Shown: piece by piece, positions 61,466 to 64,000 of the stretch
Numbering within the stretch: the stretch's first letter is position 1
Layout: each line of letters opens with the position of its first letter
Origin: Deltaproteobacteria bacterium
Lineage (GTDB): Bacteria; Desulfobacterota; Desulfobacteria; Desulfobacterales; Desulfosarcinaceae
Direction: 5' to 3'
Length of the DNA stretch: 64,000 nucleotides
Assembly: GCA_020444075.1 (NCBI GenBank)
Contig: JAHLLR010000023.1
Location: 1-64,000 of the forward strand
Translations under genes and position numbers: made by a program
The notes under the pieces: generated by a model
Seen by the model: only the letters and a program-made list of their open reading frames with translations
What the model was told of the DNA's origin: nothing
Databases searched by the model: none

Positions 61466-64000
61466 TCCTATCCGATGTCTCTGTCAAGCGGCCAGTGTTT
61501 GCCGCCGTGATCTCGCTGCTGTTGATCGTCTTCGGTCTGGTCTCCTTTGGCCGGCTGCCCCTGCGAGAATACCCGGACATTGACCCCCCCGTCGTGACCA
61601 TTGAAACCCTTTATCCTGGTGCGTCCGCGAATGTGGTGGAGACACGCATCACCGAATTGATCGAAGAGCGTATTGCCGGCGTCGAAGGTATTGAATTTAT
61701 TGCCTCGACCAGTGAAGACGGGCTTTCTACAGTGACGGTCGAATTCGATACCGGGCGGGATGTCGACGGGGCGGTCAACGATGTTCGGGACCGTGTTTCG
61801 GCGATTTTGGGCGATTTGCCTGACGAAGCCGATCCGCCGGAAATACAGAAAGTCGATTCCAACAACGATGTGATCATGTGGTTAAATCTGGTCAGCGATC
61901 GCATGACCGTACCGGCCCTGACGGATTATGCCGATCGCTTTCTGGTCGATCGGTTTTCGGTTTTAGACGGCGTCGCGCGGGTGCGAATCGGCGGCGGTCA
62001 AACCTATGCCATGCGGATCTGGATCGATCGCAGCGCCATGGCGGCGCGGGGGCTTGTGGTCGGCGATGTCGAAACCGCCCTGCGGGCAGAAAATCTGGAG
62101 TTGCCGGCCGGAAGCATCGAATCCCAGACGCGCAGCTTTACGGTGCGGGTCAAGCGTGCCTTTCGAACGGCGCAGGATTTCAGTCGCCTGGTTCTGGCGC
62201 GCGGCGCCGACGGCCACCTGGTTCGCCTGGGTGACATCGCCCGCGTCGAGCGCGGCACCGAAGAGGATCGGACGTTTTTCCGCGGCAACGGCGTGGCCAT
62301 GGTGGGCATGGGCATCATCAAACAGTCGACCGCCAACACGATCGATGTGGCCCGCGGGGCCAAAGCGGAAATGCTGCGTCTCAACCCCACCCTGCCCGAG
62401 GGGATGGAAATCAAACAGAGCTACGACACATCCGTATTTGTCGAAGGTGCCATCAAGGAAGTCTACAAGACCCTGCTGATTGCCATCGGCCTGGTCATCT
62501 TGGTGATCTATCTGTTTCTGGGCAGCATTCGGGCCACGATCGTACCAGCCGTGACGGTTCCGGTTTCCATTATCGCCAGTTTCATCGTTTTGTATATGCT
62601 GGGTTTCTCGGTCAATTTGCTGACGCTGCTGGCCCTGGTCCTGGCGATCGGATTGGTGGTGGACGATGCCATCGTGGTGTTGGAAAATATCTACCGGCGC
62701 ATGGCGGAAAAAGGCGAATCCCCCCTGGTCGCGGCTTACAGAGGCACCCGCCAGGTCGGTTTCGCGGTGATCGCCACTTCCCTTGTACTGGTTGCCGTAT
62801 TTGTACCCATTGCTTTTCTGCAGGGGGATGTGGGCCGCCTGTTTTCCGAGTTTGCTATCACCATGGCGGCGGCAGTCTGCTTTTCCAGCATTGTGGCCCT
62901 GAGCCTCTCGCCCATGCTGGCATCAAAAATCCTCAAGCGCAAAACCGGCCATCGTGTCAGGCGCACCCGTATGGACCGCTTTTTCGGATCCATCCGCAAC
63001 CGCTACCGCCGTATGCTCAGCCGCACCATGAAGCGCCCCCTGTTGGTGGTGGGCGTTTTTGCGATGCTGCTCGCAGCAACGGTGTGGCTGTTTAGGCAGA
63101 TTCCAACAGAATATGCCCCCAAGGAAGACCGCGGCGCCTTTTTTGTGATCGTCAACGGGCCGGAAGGCGCCTCCTATGCGTACATGGAAGAATATATGAA
63201 TGAAATCGAGCGACGACTGATGCCCTTTGTCGAAAGCAAAGAGGCCACCCGGCTGCTGGTTCGCGCGCCGCGAACATTTTCGAATTATGAGAACTTCAAT
63301 ACCGGCATCGTTATTTTTGTGCTCAACGACTGGGACCAGCGACGATCCGCCTGGGCCATCATGGATGCGGTGCGCGCCAAATTGGCCGGGCTTCCGGGGG
63401 TGCGCGCCTTCCCCGTCATGCGCCAGGGCTTCGGTGCATCAATCCAAAAGCCGCTGCAGTTCGTAATCGGCGGCGGCACCTACGCGGAGCTGGCCCAATG
63501 GCGCGACACGCTGTTGAATCAGATCGAGGCCAACAATCCGGGCCTGATAGGGATCGACTGGGATTACAAGGAAACCAAACCCCAACTTCAGGTGAACATC
63601 GACTATGATCGCGCGGCCGAACTGGGGGTAACCATCGGCAATGTCGGCCGCACCCTGGAGACGATGCTGGGCTCCCGGCGGGTGACCACCTATATCGACG
63701 CCGGTGAAGAATATGATGTGATCCTGGAAGGCGAACGCGAGCGTCAGCGCACGCCGACCGATTTGCAGAACATCTATGTGCGCTCATCACGCGGCGGCAA
63801 CCTGATCCCGCTGTCCAATCTGGTCACGCTGGAGGAATTCGCCGACTCAACCGCCCTGAACCGCTACAATCGCGTCAGGGCCATTACCATCGAAGCCAAC
63901 CTTGCCGACGGCCTGGCCCTGGGCGATGCGCTGGCCTATATGGAAGGCTTGGTCGAGGCCCATCTGCCGGAAAACGTGATCATCGATTACAAGGGCCAAT
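61462..64000 (+). CDS. RND efflux inner-membrane transporter (AcrB/MexB type), 3' end outside window
   Basis: The frame runs from ATG 61462 to the right edge without a stop: 846 codons seen of about 1030 expected. It starts MILSDVSVKRPVFAAVISLLL. Helix 1 is followed by PEYPDIDPP-type REYPDIDPPVVTI. The helix-4 proton-relay motif LVVDDAIVVLENI shows the paired Asp needed for proton coupling, and PTEYAPKEDRGAFFV begins the second half. The pump exports drugs or other compounds together with the adaptor and channel encoded just upstream. Confidence 0.95.
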   Translation, partial: MILSDVSVKRPVFAAVISLLLIVFGLVSFGRLPLREYPDIDPPVVTIETLYPGASANVVETRITELIEERIAGVEGIEFIASTSEDGLSTVTVEFDTGRDVDGAVNDVRDRVSAILGDLPDEADPPEIQKVDSNNDVIMWLNLVSDRMTVPALTDYADRFLVDRFSVLDGVARVRIGGGQTYAMRIWIDRSAMAARGLVVGDVETALRAENLELPAGSIESQTRSFTVRVKRAFRTAQDFSRLVLARGADGHLVRLGDIARVERGTEEDRTFFRGNGVAMVGMGIIKQSTANTIDVARGAKAEMLRLNPTLPEGMEIKQSYDTSVFVEGAIKEVYKTLLIAIGLVILVIYLFLGSIRATIVPAVTVPVSIIASFIVLYMLGFSVNLLTLLALVLAIGLVVDDAIVVLENIYRRMAEKGESPLVAAYRGTRQVGFAVIATSLVLVAVFVPIAFLQGDVGRLFSEFAITMAAAVCFSSIVALSLSPMLASKILKRKTGHRVRRTRMDRFFGSIRNRYRRMLSRTMKRPLLVVGVFAMLLAATVWLFRQIPTEYAPKEDRGAFFVIVNGPEGASYAYMEEYMNEIERRLMPFVESKEATRLLVRAPRTFSNYENFNTGIVIFVLNDWDQRRSAWAIMDAVRAKLAGLPGVRAFPVMRQGFGASIQKPLQFVIGGGTYAELAQWRDTLLNQIEANNPGLIGIDWDYKETKPQLQVNIDYDRAAELGVTIGNVGRTLETMLGSRRVTTYIDAGEEYDVILEGERERQRTPTDLQNIYVRSSRGGNLIPLSNLVTLEEFADSTALNRYNRVRAITIEANLADGLALGDALAYMEGLVEAHLPENVIIDYKGQ

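Overview
The window reads as chromosome from an anaerobic, probably sulfate-reducing Desulfobacterota (Desulfosarcina-like). This is an inference from gene content: a tungstate-type binding protein end, two MoeA paralogues (one fused to a periplasmic-binding-like domain), DUF3786, a malic enzyme-phosphotransacetylase fusion, RtcB with archease, and glycogen enzymes of unusual type. No rRNA or complete tRNA is present to test it. Most of the window is GC-rich; roughly 49.4-53.6 kb is visibly AT-richer.

Layout. 1-8.1 kb: end of a tungstate-binding protein with a strong terminator, a DUF3786 gene divergent from a SWIM/SNF2 helicase, a small Cys/His-rich protein, and the two MoeA genes. 7.7-18.4 kb: archease and RtcB (RNA ligation), UppP, LeuC/LeuD, MaeB, an unrecognised protein, and a MerR-type regulator with a degenerate cyclase-like domain. 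18.3-28.1 kb: SpeD/SpeH, phosphoglucomutase, an MFS carrier, TrmO, a large hybrid histidine kinase, a LysE exporter and MurB. 28.1-39.3 kb, all on the minus strand: a glycogen block of branching enzyme, synthase, phosphorylase, a CBM48 protein and a fused amylase/debranching enzyme. 39.6-49.2 kb: transport, NYN-LOTUS, cupin, PHP, SDR, GNAT, a PAS/HisKA protein without ATPase domain, PilZ, cold-shock and DUF123 genes.

Accessory region. At 49.37 kb lies a 3' fragment of a tRNA-Asp gene followed by the tRNA terminator, the usual scar of integrative-element insertion. Beyond it are an IS256-type transposase remnant and three same-strand genes: a two-membrane-helix SLATT/DUF4231 protein, a pentapeptide-repeat protein with a Rossmann/TIR-like C-terminus, and a pentapeptide-repeat protein with a canonical TIR domain. 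This is the best candidate for an undescribed, probably anti-phage, system. Next come an aconitase X pair with an Ldh2-family reductase (probable 3-hydroxyproline use), a frameshifted integrase remnant, and an operon of an M50-CBS protease with an RND efflux system that runs off the right edge.

Intergenic space carries several dispersed palindromic elements, two of them present more than once in this window, and a candidate small RNA near 47.05 kb. All identifications rest on reading motifs; no database search was possible.
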